In this document: in pieces, positions 42,481 to 52,449 of the stretch | Layout: the number at the start of each line of letters is the position of its first letter | Position numbering within the stretch: position 1 is the first letter of the stretch | NCBI GenBank assembly: GCA_016124895.1 | Contig: WGMU01000070.1 | Location: 1-64,000, forward strand | Direction of reading: 5' to 3' | From: a bacterium | Lineage (GTDB): Bacteria; Planctomycetota; Planctomycetia; Planctomycetales; Planctomycetaceae | Length of the DNA stretch: 64,000 bases | Made by a program: the position numbers and the translations under genes | The notes under the pieces: generated by a model | What the model was told of the DNA's origin: nothing | What the model saw: only the letters and a program-made list of their open reading frames with translations | Databases searched by the model: none

Positions 42481-43545
42481 TTACTGTGCAGTTGGGTCCG
42501 CAGCTTCCTCAGACGAAGAGCCACCATCGACAGAATTGTCTGCGGAATCAGATGTGTCCTCGAACGTCACTGCAACAGATTCAGTGCCGGCTTTCTGGCC
42601 ATTTCCGGAGCGAGTTTTCGAGCGGTCACTGCGGCGACGACGTCCTTCGTCATTTCCGCCACCGTCCTCGGACGAATCATCCGGATCACGCTTCTTACGG
42701 GTGCGACTGTCTTCACTCCCGCCGCCGCCTTTGCGACCGACGACGGTGACAATGTCAGCCTTGTCGACGAGCATCCGGCGACCGCCCTCGAAGACGACCA
42801 GCACTTTCTGAGCAAGGATTTCCTGTCCGATGACTTTGCCCTGCCCCTGCTTCGTGACAACCATCGCTCCGTTGTTCGGCAGCTCACGGCGGTATTCTTC
42901 GTACGTGTCGAATTCGTAGCGCAGGCAGCACTTCAGCCGGCCGCAGCGACCGGAAATCTTGTTCGGGTCGAGCGTCGCCTTCTGCATTTTGGCCATCTTC
43001 ATCGAGACCGGCGGCATCTCGCGCAGGTGTGTGCCACAGCAGACCGGCTTGCCACAGTCTCCGAAATCGGCCAGCAGCTTCGCCTCGTCACGCACGCCAA
43101 TCTGACGCATTTCGATCCGCGTCTGCAACCGCTTGGCGAGATCCTTGACCAGTTCACGGAAATCGATCCGCTGCTCGGCCAGGTAGTAAAAAATGATCCG
43201 TTCGCCACCGAACATGCACTCGACATCAACAAGCGTCATCTGCAGCTTGTGCTCGCGAATGACTTCCCGGCCGCGATCAAAGACATCACGTTCGCGCGCC
43301 CGCACATCGTCAAGCTGCTGCCAGGCTTCCTCGTCGGCGGCGCGCAGAATACGACCGACCTGCTCCTGAGTGCCCATGTATTCGCGAGTGCGATCGGTGG
43401 CCGGGCAGAGCACTTCGCCCCATTCGGTGCCGCGATTGCTGCGAATCAGCACCGCATCGTCACGTTTGAGATCCTGCGGGCCTTTGAAACTGAACTCGGC
43501 CACGTTGCGGGTCGAGCCGTATCGAACGATATAGTCGCCGGGCAT
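42481..43545 (-). CDS. ricT: PSP1-domain protein RicT (YaaT-like)
   Basis: 354 residues from ATG 43545, with a purine-rich GGGAAAG upstream. The PSP1 domain spans about residues 1-230 and has the conserved cysteine cluster CGKPVCCGTHL and CGRLKCCLRYE (near 155 and 195) that in RicT binds Fe-S. In Bacillus, RicT joins RicA and RicF in a complex that promotes RNase Y-dependent mRNA maturation; whether that complex exists here is unknown. The last 100 residues are low-complexity (Arg/Ser/Glu-rich), a planctomycete-style tail. It is preceded by the citrate-synthase-like gene on the same strand, 116 nt away. Confidence 0.9.
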   Translation of the reverse strand: MPGDYIVRYGSTRNVAEFSFKGPQDLKRDDAVLIRSNRGTEWGEVLCPATDRTREYMGTQEQVGRILRAADEEAWQQLDDVRARERDVFDRGREVIREHKLQMTLVDVECMFGGERIIFYYLAEQRIDFRELVKDLAKRLQTRIEMRQIGVRDEAKLLADFGDCGKPVCCGTHLREMPPVSMKMAKMQKATLDPNKISGRCGRLKCCLRYEFDTYEEYRRELPNNGAMVVTKQGQGKVIGQEILAQKVLVVFEGGRRMLVDKADIVTVVGRKGGGGSEDSRTRKKRDPDDSSEDGGGNDEGRRRRSDRSKTRSGNGQKAGTESVAVTFEDTSDSADNSVDGGSSSEEAADPTAQ

Positions 43546-43661
43546 TGAGTTTTCTTTCCCGGTTGAAGTGCGGGCGGACGCAGTCTGCGTCAGTTGGCTG
43601 CGGACAAGCGAATCAAGGCATCGATACCACCTGGCCGGCTGAACTGTCAAGCTGCGGTACG

Positions 43662-44945
43662 TCAATCCTCGGAAGCCTGATCGCCGGACGAAAGTCCGAC
43701 CGCCGAGCTGGCTTCCTCAATGAGACTCAGAGCCGAATTGACCAGTGATTCGAGCTTACCGTCCGGCTGGCCATCACGCGACAACGATTGCAAGCAGCCC
43801 GACAGGAAGAACGCAGCTCCGGCCAGCAGTTCCGGCGAGGACGACTCGGCCAGGAACTGAGCTGCTGCGTCATCGATTTCCGCTCCGGCCGCGAGTGCCT
43901 GCGACTGATCGACAAACCGGTCTCCGTCGCCGGCGCCGCTCTTCACTGGAGGATTGACGACTTCCACATCGCGTGCTGATCGAAACCGATCGAGCGCCGC
44001 CTGGTCGACTCGTTCCCTTTCGGCTGCCTCACTCCGGGCGCGTCGAGCCGAACTCGGCAGAACACTGCGAATCCGGTTGAACGTCTTCGAGTCGCGCAGG
44101 CCATTGAACCACTTGTTGATCTTTTTGAAGTCTGCATTGAACAGCTTCGGCATCGCGACCGGCAGAAACATGAACCGCTTCATCGTCTGATAAGGCATCT
44201 CGGTCTGCTCTTCGACAATGTGCGCCAGCATCGCAGACGAGCGAGCGAGCAGGAACAGTCCGGTTCCATGCTGCGGTTGAAAGCCCAGGTGAAGCATGAT
44301 CGCTCCCGTGATGCCGTCGACGTTGGGCGGAATTCCCTTCGACTCCTGCAACAGCCGGGCGACCCCATCGTAGACATCGAAATACGGGCCGCTGGCTCCG
44401 AGTTCGGCGATGATGCGTCTGGTGTGAATCGGACGTGGATCTTTTCGCAGCAACGGGTGCCCAAATCCGCCCAGCGTTTCGCCACGCTGCAGTCGCACCT
44501 TCGCCGCTTCGTACGCGAATTGTTCGAGTTCCCCAGCCGTTGGGGGCGTATCGGACTGCCGCGAGGCAAAAAACTCATCTGCGATCTCGCCGTACATTTT
44601 CATGGCGAGTTCGGCCGCTCCGACGTGATAGGGGCCGCTCGCGAGAAATCCTGCCGCCATCGCCTGAGCCGTCCCGACTCCCGTTCCGGCCACCAGTCGC
44701 GGCACCAGAGTCGTCGGCGGCAGAATGCCAAAGCCGGCATGAAAGGCGACAAGGACCAGATCGAGCAGTTTCCGCTCCTGCTCAGTGGGTATTCGCCCCA
44801 GCAGAACGTGAAACAATGCCTCGGTGTAGGTCACCGTCCCGATCAACTCGTTGAGGTCACGTGACCTCACATTGAGTTGCTCAGCGTTGATATGGACACC
44901 ATCAATGGCGGTTCCCAGATAGAAATCCGGGGCAGTTTGAGACAT
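43662..44945 (-). CDS. Citrate synthase-like enzyme
   Basis: 427 residues from ATG 44945. A compact citrate-synthase fold occupies about residues 10-300: early VLLGRIPTEQERKLLDLVLV, active-site His in GGFGHPLLRKDPRPIHTRRI near 151, and NVDGITGAIMLHLGFQPQHG near 200 (Asp in NVD) followed by FLLARSSAMLAHIVEEQ. The short domain and loops resemble citryl-CoA lyase/2-methylcitrate-synthase-like proteins more than the TCA enzyme. The last 120 residues are a unique Ala/Ser-rich extension, perhaps regulatory. It presumably condenses or cleaves an acyl-CoA with an oxoacid; substrate uncertain. Confidence 0.85.
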   Translation of the reverse strand: MSQTAPDFYLGTAIDGVHINAEQLNVRSRDLNELIGTVTYTEALFHVLLGRIPTEQERKLLDLVLVAFHAGFGILPPTTLVPRLVAGTGVGTAQAMAAGFLASGPYHVGAAELAMKMYGEIADEFFASRQSDTPPTAGELEQFAYEAAKVRLQRGETLGGFGHPLLRKDPRPIHTRRIIAELGASGPYFDVYDGVARLLQESKGIPPNVDGITGAIMLHLGFQPQHGTGLFLLARSSAMLAHIVEEQTEMPYQTMKRFMFLPVAMPKLFNADFKKINKWFNGLRDSKTFNRIRSVLPSSARRARSEAAERERVDQAALDRFRSARDVEVVNPPVKSGAGDGDRFVDQSQALAAGAEIDDAAAQFLAESSSPELLAGAAFFLSGCLQSLSRDGQPDGKLESLVNSALSLIEEASSAVGLSSGDQASED

Positions 44946-45290
44946 GAGTCGCCCTGAAAAGTTTTCCCGCCGACCGTTGCAACTGATCTGCAGGCTGTGA
45001 ATTGCGAAGACGCTCACCGGCTTCGCTGAGGGATTCCCTGATCGAAAAGACCGCAAAACAAGGTGTAAAACCTACGTGGCTGATACGAAAGCGGCGCGAC
45101 TTTAGCACTCCGCGTCGGAGTGTCAATTTTGCTGGTTCCCGGTCGAGCGGTGGTCGATAAGCAACGACAGCGCGAATTGAAGCCGGACGTCGCCAGAACT
45201 CCCCGCGGCTGCAGCGCCGGAGTGACGTGTTCCGAACTGTCCACTGGTGAGGAAAAACCTGCGGGCCACTTTCCCTGCAGGGAGTCTGTC
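44946..45290. other. Divergent intergenic region, 345 nt
   Basis: Between the citrate-synthase-like gene (minus) and the lipid-kinase-like gene (plus). It contains the CIRCE-like element at 45102-45126 roughly midway, and GGGAG upstream of ATG 45291. Both promoters must lie here. No gene is evident. Confidence 0.55.
45102..45126. promoter_or_regulatory. CIRCE-like element (HrcA-type half-sites)
   Basis: TTAGCACTC at 45102-45110 matches the left half of the CIRCE consensus (TTAGCACTC-N9-GAGTGCTAA) exactly. The right half GAGTGTCAA at 45118-45126 differs by two swapped bases and the spacer is 7 instead of 9. The internal stem CACTCCG-CGT-CGGAGTG is perfect. It could be an HrcA site, or a chance hairpin. 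Confidence 0.4.
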
Positions 45291-46040
45291 ATGTCTGATC
45301 AATTGAGTGCCCGACACAATCCCCTCGTCGATCTGGAAAACGACGGAACAACGGTAACTCTGGTTTCGCCGCCAGTAGCGCCGCTGACTGACTCGCCAGC
45401 GCTGCCGGGGCCTGGCCGCTCACCCAGCATTGGACGCCTGACCCCAACGGAATTTCGCCGCCGACTGGTGCATATTCTGCCCGGTCTGCTGCCCGTTTTT
45501 CTGTGGTTCAAGCATCACCGCGATCCGTTGTCCTGGGACTGCCGTGCGTGGCTGGGCGCCGTGATCGTTGGCATCGGAGTCGCAACAGCCGTCAAGTACC
45601 GGCAAATTGCCCGTCGCGGCGAGAAGAGCAATCCCGCCTGCATTCTCGGATACACAGTCCCCATCTTCCTGCTGCTGATGGCGATTCCAGACAAAGCGGA
45701 ACTCGGGCTCGCCACGCTGGCGATCATTTCGTTCGGCGACGGCTTCGCGACGCTGGGCGGGCTGCTGCTGCGCGGCCCTGCCCTGCCCTGGAACCGCGAC
45801 AAGAGCTGGGCCGGATTCCTGTGTTTTCTGGTCTTCGCGGCTCCCTGGTCGGCGGCGGTCTACTGGGCCGAGTCAAACCCGGCCGTCTTCTTTGCCCCGG
45901 CTTTTGCCGCTGGACTGCTGGCGACATCTCTGGCCGCCGTCGCCGAATCGATCCGCAGCCGCATCGACGACAACATCCGCGTCGGCGTGGCCGCTGCTAC
46001 TGGAATGCTGCTGTCGCAGACAATCTTCTTCGGCTGGTAG
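45291..46040 (+). CDS. CTP-type lipid kinase-like membrane protein (DGK/dolichol kinase family)
   Basis: 249 residues from ATG 45291. After a hydrophilic N-terminus of about 50 residues come several TM helices. The family fingerprint is FGDGFATLGGLLLRGPALPW near residue 147 followed by NRDKSWAGFLCFL near 167, comparable with the GD-x-AA-x-x-G...K-x-x-x-G signature of CTP-dependent dolichol/phytol/diacylglycerol kinases. It may phosphorylate a polyprenol or diacylglycerol for envelope lipid or isoprenoid recycling. It is divergent from the citrate-synthase-like gene. Confidence 0.78.
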   Translation: MSDQLSARHNPLVDLENDGTTVTLVSPPVAPLTDSPALPGPGRSPSIGRLTPTEFRRRLVHILPGLLPVFLWFKHHRDPLSWDCRAWLGAVIVGIGVATAVKYRQIARRGEKSNPACILGYTVPIFLLLMAIPDKAELGLATLAIISFGDGFATLGGLLLRGPALPWNRDKSWAGFLCFLVFAAPWSAAVYWAESNPAVFFAPAFAAGLLATSLAAVAESIRSRIDDNIRVGVAAATGMLLSQTIFFGW

Positions 46041-46233
46041 ATCACGCGGCAGTTCAAGCGTGTGAGGTTTTCCGATATCGTTTCCTGCGCAGCAGCGGAT
46101 CGAACCGCGCTCGTTCAACATGGCCTGAGCGCTCAGTCGCGAGGCTTCCGACAGGCTCGCTCCCGGCGTCAGGCTTCATCAGAGTTTTTTGCACGCCGAC
46201 CAGACTCCATTTCACCTACAGGAACTTATTCCC

Positions 46234-47604
<1,371 letters not shown>

Positions 47605-47628
47605 CGTTGTCTGATTCCGGACATCGAC

Positions 47629-47670
47629 GGGGCGGAGCCACTGAACCACAGTAACTCCGCCCCTGTCTTT
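47629..47670 (+). terminator. Rho-independent terminator
   Basis: GGGGCGGAG (47629-47637) and CTCCGCCCC (47655-47663) form a perfect 9-bp GC-rich stem with a 17-nt loop, followed by TGTCTTTT. It begins 24 nt after the stop of the Tat-exported oxidoreductase. Confidence 0.75.
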
Positions 47671-47679
47671 TGTGCAGAT

Positions 47680-47783
47680 GGGTGGCACGTCCCTGAGTTT
47701 GCCAAGGGAGTGGCGGCACTGCGATGGAAAAGGCAAACGCGTCTCCATCACGCCCATCGCCGGAAGCTCTGGACTTGCCACCC
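47680..47783. repeat. GGGTGGCA...TGCCACCC bracketed region
   Basis: GGGTGGCA at 47680-47687 and TGCCACCC at 47776-47783 are inverse complements that bracket about 90 nt containing several related GTGGCAC/GCCACT pieces. GGGTGGCAC also occurs near 26651. It looks like a decayed copy of a dispersed repeat located between convergent genes. Confidence 0.45.
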
Positions 47784-47859
47784 AACCGACGTCAGCGTCG
47801 ACAGAGATCTGACAATGAGCGTGCCACCTGTCCCAGCTAATTCGAAGCAACGCTTCGAG

Positions 47860-48273
47860 TCAAAGTAATCGTCCTTTTGACAACCGAATGGTGATCAAGG
47901 TCTTGCAACTCCGGAATGTCTTGACACTGACTGGCGGAAACGGCGATTGACCTGGTCCCATGACGGCCTCAAACCTGATTTCGTCACCCTCAGCCACTCT
48001 GGTCCAGGCTGACCGAGCCTCGTCGGAGATTGGCAGACTGACACCGTCAATCGTAGCTGTCCGTCCATCATTCAAGTCGAACTGTTGCGCCGGGAGAGCG
48101 ACATAAACAACCGGCGCAAGGTTATCCAGGTCGATCTTTTCAACTGTTCCGTACCAAGTCACCGTCTTGCCACAAATACGAGGCAACAATTCATCCAGAC
48201 ACTCATCAATTGCCAAATTATCGCGGAGAAGATCAGCAAACGAGAGCCAGTTCTTTTGCCAGAGTGATTCCAT
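47860..48273 (-). CDS. Hypothetical cytoplasmic protein
   Basis: 137 residues from ATG 48273 (AAGGG about 7 nt upstream; a TTG one codon before also fits). There is no signal or TM segment. The central part (GKTVTWYGTVEKIDLDN, then TIDGVSLPISDEARSAWTRV and EGDEIRFEAVMG) has the look of an OB-fold or other small beta-barrel. I recognise no family. It is downstream of the Rieske gene on the same strand, separated by 43 nt, so the two are probably cotranscribed. Confidence 0.7.
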   Translation of the reverse strand: MESLWQKNWLSFADLLRDNLAIDECLDELLPRICGKTVTWYGTVEKIDLDNLAPVVYVALPAQQFDLNDGRTATIDGVSLPISDEARSAWTRVAEGDEIRFEAVMGPGQSPFPPVSVKTFRSCKTLITIRLSKGRLL

Positions 48274-48316
48274 CAATTGCCCTTATCCGATCAGGCTGGA
48301 GACGTGCAGTAGCGAT

Positions 48317-48622
48317 TCAAAGCTCAACGAAGACATCGCCATCCTCGACGGTCACCGGAAACAACTGCTGGCAGATCGTCGGTGCCAGACAGTGCTGACC
48401 GGTTTTGACGTCATACTGCCAGCCGTGCCAGGGGCAGGTCACGATGTTGCCTGTCAGTGCCCCGTTGCCGACCGGGCCGCCGGCGTGGGCGCAGATGCCG
48501 TCGATCGCGTGAAACTCGCCATCAACGTTGAACAGCGCGATGATCCGGCCACCGGCGACGCATTCTTTCCCAGTGCCAGGTGCGACTTCGTCAACGGAGG
48601 CGAGGCGGTATCGTTCGGGCAC
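48317..48622 (-). CDS. Rieske-type [2Fe-2S] ferredoxin
   Basis: 101 residues from GTG 48622, selected because AGGAG lies 8 nt upstream and the family start PERYRLASVDEV follows; a longer frame is not supported. The cluster ligands are complete: CAHAGGPVG near residue 44 (C-x-H) and CPWHGWQYD near 63 (C-x2-H). It resembles NirD/biphenyl dioxygenase-type ferredoxins, acting as a small soluble electron carrier. No oxygenase or reductase subunit is adjacent, so its partner is encoded elsewhere. Confidence 0.9.
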   Translation of the reverse strand: MPERYRLASVDEVAPGTGKECVAGGRIIALFNVDGEFHAIDGICAHAGGPVGNGALTGNIVTCPWHGWQYDVKTGQHCLAPTICQQLFPVTVEDGDVFVEL

Positions 48623-48802
48623 GGAGCGGACTCCTGTTTTACCTGGCTGGGGTTCCGATAAGCATTCAGCTCGTATCCAGCGTTGCGTCAAACAGTCGGG
48701 CGCAATTGCTGTTTTGTCCAGAAGTGGGACTGATCGTCGTCGCAGCACTGCTGGGCAAGCCAGCAGTGGCACCGTGGATTCAATGGATGACCAGAGCGAA
48801 GT

Positions 48803-50167
48803 TTAGCGATCCTCGCCGTCGGTTCGACCGGGAATCTCGCGGCCGTGCGGGTCGTGTTCGGGATGTTCCAGTTCGTCGGCGATCTGCGAGACCAGAGGTT
48901 CGTCCAGAAAGTGCTCGACGCGATGCGCCATTTCGTCGAGATGGTCGTCCGGCAGCGCGAAGTGCCGCGCCATGTAGGACTCCCACAGGCGGTGAGAACG
49001 AATCAGATGCTGCGCTGCGGCACGGCCGGGGTCGGTCAGCACGGGATCTCCGGCGTCGACGGTCACAAACCCCTGACGAGCGAGTCGCCACACGGCCAGG
49101 CGTCGAATCAGTGGCTCGCAGGCTGCCGGCCAGCCGGCAGGAATGACTCGCGGAGCGGTTGTCCGTTCCGATTCCTGCTGCCGGTACAGGCCACCAAGCA
49201 AATCCTCGCAGGCCATGCGAAGTCCAAAACGAATGCGTCGCGCGGCGGCGGAGACGATCCCCTTCTGCGGACTCAGCAGCACCGCCAGCAGCAGCAGCAG
49301 GCCGCTCGACACCGCCGTCATCCCGGCGGTCGAGGAATCATCCACCGTCGTGAACCCCAGCGGCCGGAACACCAGCGCCGGAGCCACCAGAGCCAGCACG
49401 TGACCACCGACGGCTGAAACGGCTGCCACTCCGACGGCGACGGCCAGCAGAGAACTCAACCGCGACGTCAGCAGCGACGCGGTCACAGCCGGGACGATCA
49501 GCATCGTCAGAACCAGAATACTGCCGACAGACTCGAACGCCGCGACCAGTGACATCGACGTTGCTGCCATCAGCGCGTAATGCACGAGCGCCGGACGGTA
49601 TCCGAGATTCGACGCCAGCTCGGCATCAAACGTCGTGATCCGCAACTCCTTGAAGCACGCACCGACCAGCAGCAGATTGACGGCCGCGACGCTCAGGTTG
49701 ATCACGAGTGCCTGCGGAATCGACGTCGAACCAACCGTCTCGAACACGATGGTTTCAATCGCCCCGAACAGGACACAATCAGCGTCGAGATGCACGTTGT
49801 CGGCGAACAGGCGAACCAGCAGCAAACCGGCGGCAAACAGCGACGTATAGACAACGCCCAGCGCCGCTGCCGCTTCGACGCGACCAAGCCGCTGCACCGC
49901 GTCGGTCAGAAACGCCGTCAGCACTCCGACAACCGCCGCTCCGACCAGAACGACGAAATGCCCGGTCGCTCCCGACGTGCCACTTGCTCCCGCCCACCAG
50001 TGAGCGAGCAGAAATGCGGTCACGATACCCGGCAGCGCGGTGTGGCTCATCGCATCGCCGAGCATGCTCTGCCGCCGGAGCATTAGAAAGACGCCGGGAA
50101 TCGCGCACGAGACCGCAGCGGCCATTGCCGTCAGCACGATCCAGGTATCAAGACTGCTCCAGGTCAT
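48803..50167 (-). CDS. Metal ABC transporter permease fused to DtxR-like repressor
   Basis: 454 residues from ATG 50167. Residues about 1-290 form an ABC-3 permease (MLRRQSMLGDAMSHTALPGI near 26, VVYTSLFAAGLLLVRLFADN, and the coupling region ITTFDAELASNLGYRPALVH). A cytoplasmic extension follows: a degenerate winged-helix stretch (ACEDLLGGLYRQQES, RLARQGFVTVDAGDPVLTDP) and the DtxR metal-binding/dimerisation domain (LIRSHRLWESYMARHF, DHLDEMAHRVEHFLDEPL, HPEHDPHGREIPG). This is the same layout as chlamydial YtgCR, where a repressor is released from the permease by cleavage. It likely moves Mn, Zn or Fe. ATPase and solute-binding genes are not in the window. Confidence 0.88.
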   Translation of the reverse strand: MTWSSLDTWIVLTAMAAAVSCAIPGVFLMLRRQSMLGDAMSHTALPGIVTAFLLAHWWAGASGTSGATGHFVVLVGAAVVGVLTAFLTDAVQRLGRVEAAAALGVVYTSLFAAGLLLVRLFADNVHLDADCVLFGAIETIVFETVGSTSIPQALVINLSVAAVNLLLVGACFKELRITTFDAELASNLGYRPALVHYALMAATSMSLVAAFESVGSILVLTMLIVPAVTASLLTSRLSSLLAVAVGVAAVSAVGGHVLALVAPALVFRPLGFTTVDDSSTAGMTAVSSGLLLLLAVLLSPQKGIVSAAARRIRFGLRMACEDLLGGLYRQQESERTTAPRVIPAGWPAACEPLIRRLAVWRLARQGFVTVDAGDPVLTDPGRAAAQHLIRSHRLWESYMARHFALPDDHLDEMAHRVEHFLDEPLVSQIADELEHPEHDPHGREIPGRTDGEDR

Positions 50168-50399
50168 CGCTTGTTGCTCTACCTGCAATCGCCAACGGCA
50201 TAAGCCTGCGGCAGACCCCATCGAACCTGTCAGCAGAACGCGGTCTGCTCGCTGTCGTCGGAACAGTTTCCTCAGCCCGCAAAATCCGCAAAACCACTCA
50301 AGTCTACCAGGCCTCTGATCCGAAGTCAGAGAAAGGGAAACCGCGCCGCCTGACGCTTCTGCGCGGCCGGATTTTGAGTCACCCTTCGGAACAGCTTCC

Positions 50400-51269
50400 A
50401 TGTCACGAACTGCCTGCCCTGCCCTGCTTCTGACCTTTTGTCTGAGTCTGACCGGCTGCACCTCGTGCTACCAGGGCGGCTACTACGATCCGTGTGGCGG
50501 CTGCGTCTATGGTCCCGGTTTTCAGAAGCCGAGTCTACTGACAAAGCTGTTCAGCAAAGACAAGCATCATAAGCACGACCGCGACTGTCCGCTGTGTGCC
50601 GTGGAACACGAACACGGCCACTCGCCGGACTGGTCATCACCATCCTGTGCCGCTCCCAGTTGTGCTGCACCATCCTGTGCCGCCCCGAATTGCTCAGCCC
50701 CTTCCTGCGCTGCCCCCAACTGTTCGGCACCAAATTGCGCCGCGTCGACACCGATGAGCTACCCGGTCTCTGCGAACTGTTCGGCCCCATCCAATTGCTC
50801 GTGCAGCGGCGGCGTTGCGTACGACAGCGGACCGATCGTCCATGCCCCGTCGACCTGCAGTTCCTGCGGTGGGTTTGTCGAGTCTGCACCGATCAGTTCT
50901 GGCTGTTCTGGCTGCTCTGGCGGAGTCGTCTCCGGATGTTCGAGCTGCGGAGGCGGCATGACTTCCGGCGACGTGATTTACGATGGCAGCTCTTACCCGA
51001 CCGAAGGCTTCGGCTCCGGAGGTTGCTCGGCCTGCCAGGGGGCCACGATCGGCCCAATGTACGAAGGCGAAACGATTCCGGGCGACGCTGCCGGCCAGCC
51101 CGTCAACCCAGCCCAGGCACCGCCCGCCGAGACAGAATCCAGCTCCGTTCCGGGACCTCCGACAACCTTTGTCACGCCAGGGCCGGAATCAACCATGATG
51201 ATCCCGGCCTTCGTCGAACAGCCGCAGCCGGCGCGTCAGGTCCACTGGGTGCCGAGTTCGCTCAAGTAG
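50400..51269 (+). CDS. Cys-rich pentapeptide-repeat lipoprotein
   Basis: 289 residues. A lipoprotein signal is present (LLLTFCLSLTGC, lipobox Cys near residue 20). It is followed by a Cys/Gly-rich head, a His-rich basic patch (KDKHHKHDRDCPLC near 60), and then an array of pentapeptides of the form C[A/S]AP[S/N] (about residues 82-117). Further CSSCGG and CSGCSGG clusters run to about 200, then a Pro-rich tail. Such density of regularly spaced Cys suggests a metal-binding or disulfide-crosslinked surface protein. No family recognised. It is divergent from the permease-repressor gene. Confidence 0.8.
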   Translation: MSRTACPALLLTFCLSLTGCTSCYQGGYYDPCGGCVYGPGFQKPSLLTKLFSKDKHHKHDRDCPLCAVEHEHGHSPDWSSPSCAAPSCAAPSCAAPNCSAPSCAAPNCSAPNCAASTPMSYPVSANCSAPSNCSCSGGVAYDSGPIVHAPSTCSSCGGFVESAPISSGCSGCSGGVVSGCSSCGGGMTSGDVIYDGSSYPTEGFGSGGCSACQGATIGPMYEGETIPGDAAGQPVNPAQAPPAETESSSVPGPPTTFVTPGPESTMMIPAFVEQPQPARQVHWVPSSLK

Positions 51270-51348
51270 GGAGCAGAGAAGAGGGAGCAGGGGTTCGGCA
51301 GCAGGCAATCGAGGCGGCAAAGGGCAAGACACTATGCCTGCTGCCTTC

Positions 51349-52449
51349 TTACTGCAGCTTGCCGCGTCCCTGAATCGGCCACACGACTTCCAGACGCTCA
51401 CCGCGGAATCCGTAAAAGCAGTCGTGCATGACCGTCGTAAAGTCCGCGTAGCCGACAATCAGTTCGACCTTGTCGCCAATCTTCAGGTCCCGGGAGTCGC
51501 CTTCAAGGGCGACCTGACAGTGTTCGGCACTGACGTGCGTGACTGTCGCTCCAGGATGGCCTTTGACCAGCGGCTTGGTGAAATCGGGATGCTGTGATTT
51601 TCGGCCACTGTCGAGCACCGCTCGATCCAGCGCTGGACGGCTGACAACGGTCGCGAGCACCGTCAGCGCGTAATCGAGGCCACCCACCCCCATATTCACC
51701 TGATACATCGGGTCGGCAAAAATCCCGCCGCCGCATTGCAGCTCGGTGATGCCGTCGCACTCGGACGTGATCTGGTACGATCCTGTCCCGCCAGCACTGA
51801 CGATCGAGCAGTCCATGCCGTCGTTAAGCAGCCGATCCCGGCAATGCCGCAGAACGCTCATCGCTTCTTCGATCTTCTCACGTTTCTCGACAGGATCAGC
51901 GACAGTCAGCAGATGGCCTTCGTAGCCCATGATCCCCGACAGCGTGACGCCTTCCAGCCCATCGATCGCTTTCGCAAGTTCGTGCGTGTCGACCCCCGGC
52001 CGACAGCCGACGCGGTTGAGCCCGATGTCGACTTCAATGATCACCCGACAGTTCACTCCGCGTTCCCGACACTTGGCCGCGAGTGGCTCCGCCTGAGCAA
52101 AATGGTCCACGGCGACAATCGGATCCGCGTGCCGGCACAGTGCGGCAACGCGTTCCAGCTTCTGCCGGCCGACGATCATATTGGCGATCAGAATGTCGCG
52201 GATGCCCGCCGCCGCCATGACTTCAGCTTCCGAGACTTTGGCACAGGTGACGCCGATCGCGCCGTGAGCAATCTGTTTGAGAGCGATGGCTGGCGTCTTG
52301 TGGCACTTCTCATGCGGACGCCACTGCTTACCGCGTGACATAATGAACTCGGCCATCTTCTGCATGTTCGAGTCCATGACTTCAAGGTCGATGCAAAGAA
52401 TCGGCGTATCGAGTTCCAGCTTCGGAGTGCCGATACAGGACTGTGTCAC
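51349..52449 (-). CDS. PLP-dependent D-amino-acid enzyme (DSD1/alanine racemase-like)
   Basis: 366 residues from GTG 52449, with AGGAG 7 nt upstream; the longer frame to 52620 lacks such support. N-terminal alpha/beta barrel with the PLP lysine in WRPHEKCHKTPAIALKQIAH near residue 39 and IRDILIANMIVGRQKLERVA near 76. A metal-binding end (VMHDCFYGFRGERLEVVWP) is as in D-serine dehydratase/D-threonine aldolase of fold III. It probably cleaves or deaminates a D-amino acid such as D-threonine or D-serine, useful for recycling peptidoglycan-derived D-amino acids. It converges with the Cys-rich lipoprotein gene. Confidence 0.9.
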   Translation of the reverse strand: MTQSCIGTPKLELDTPILCIDLEVMDSNMQKMAEFIMSRGKQWRPHEKCHKTPAIALKQIAHGAIGVTCAKVSEAEVMAAAGIRDILIANMIVGRQKLERVAALCRHADPIVAVDHFAQAEPLAAKCRERGVNCRVIIEVDIGLNRVGCRPGVDTHELAKAIDGLEGVTLSGIMGYEGHLLTVADPVEKREKIEEAMSVLRHCRDRLLNDGMDCSIVSAGGTGSYQITSECDGITELQCGGGIFADPMYQVNMGVGGLDYALTVLATVVSRPALDRAVLDSGRKSQHPDFTKPLVKGHPGATVTHVSAEHCQVALEGDSRDLKIGDKVELIVGYADFTTVMHDCFYGFRGERLEVVWPIQGRGKLQ

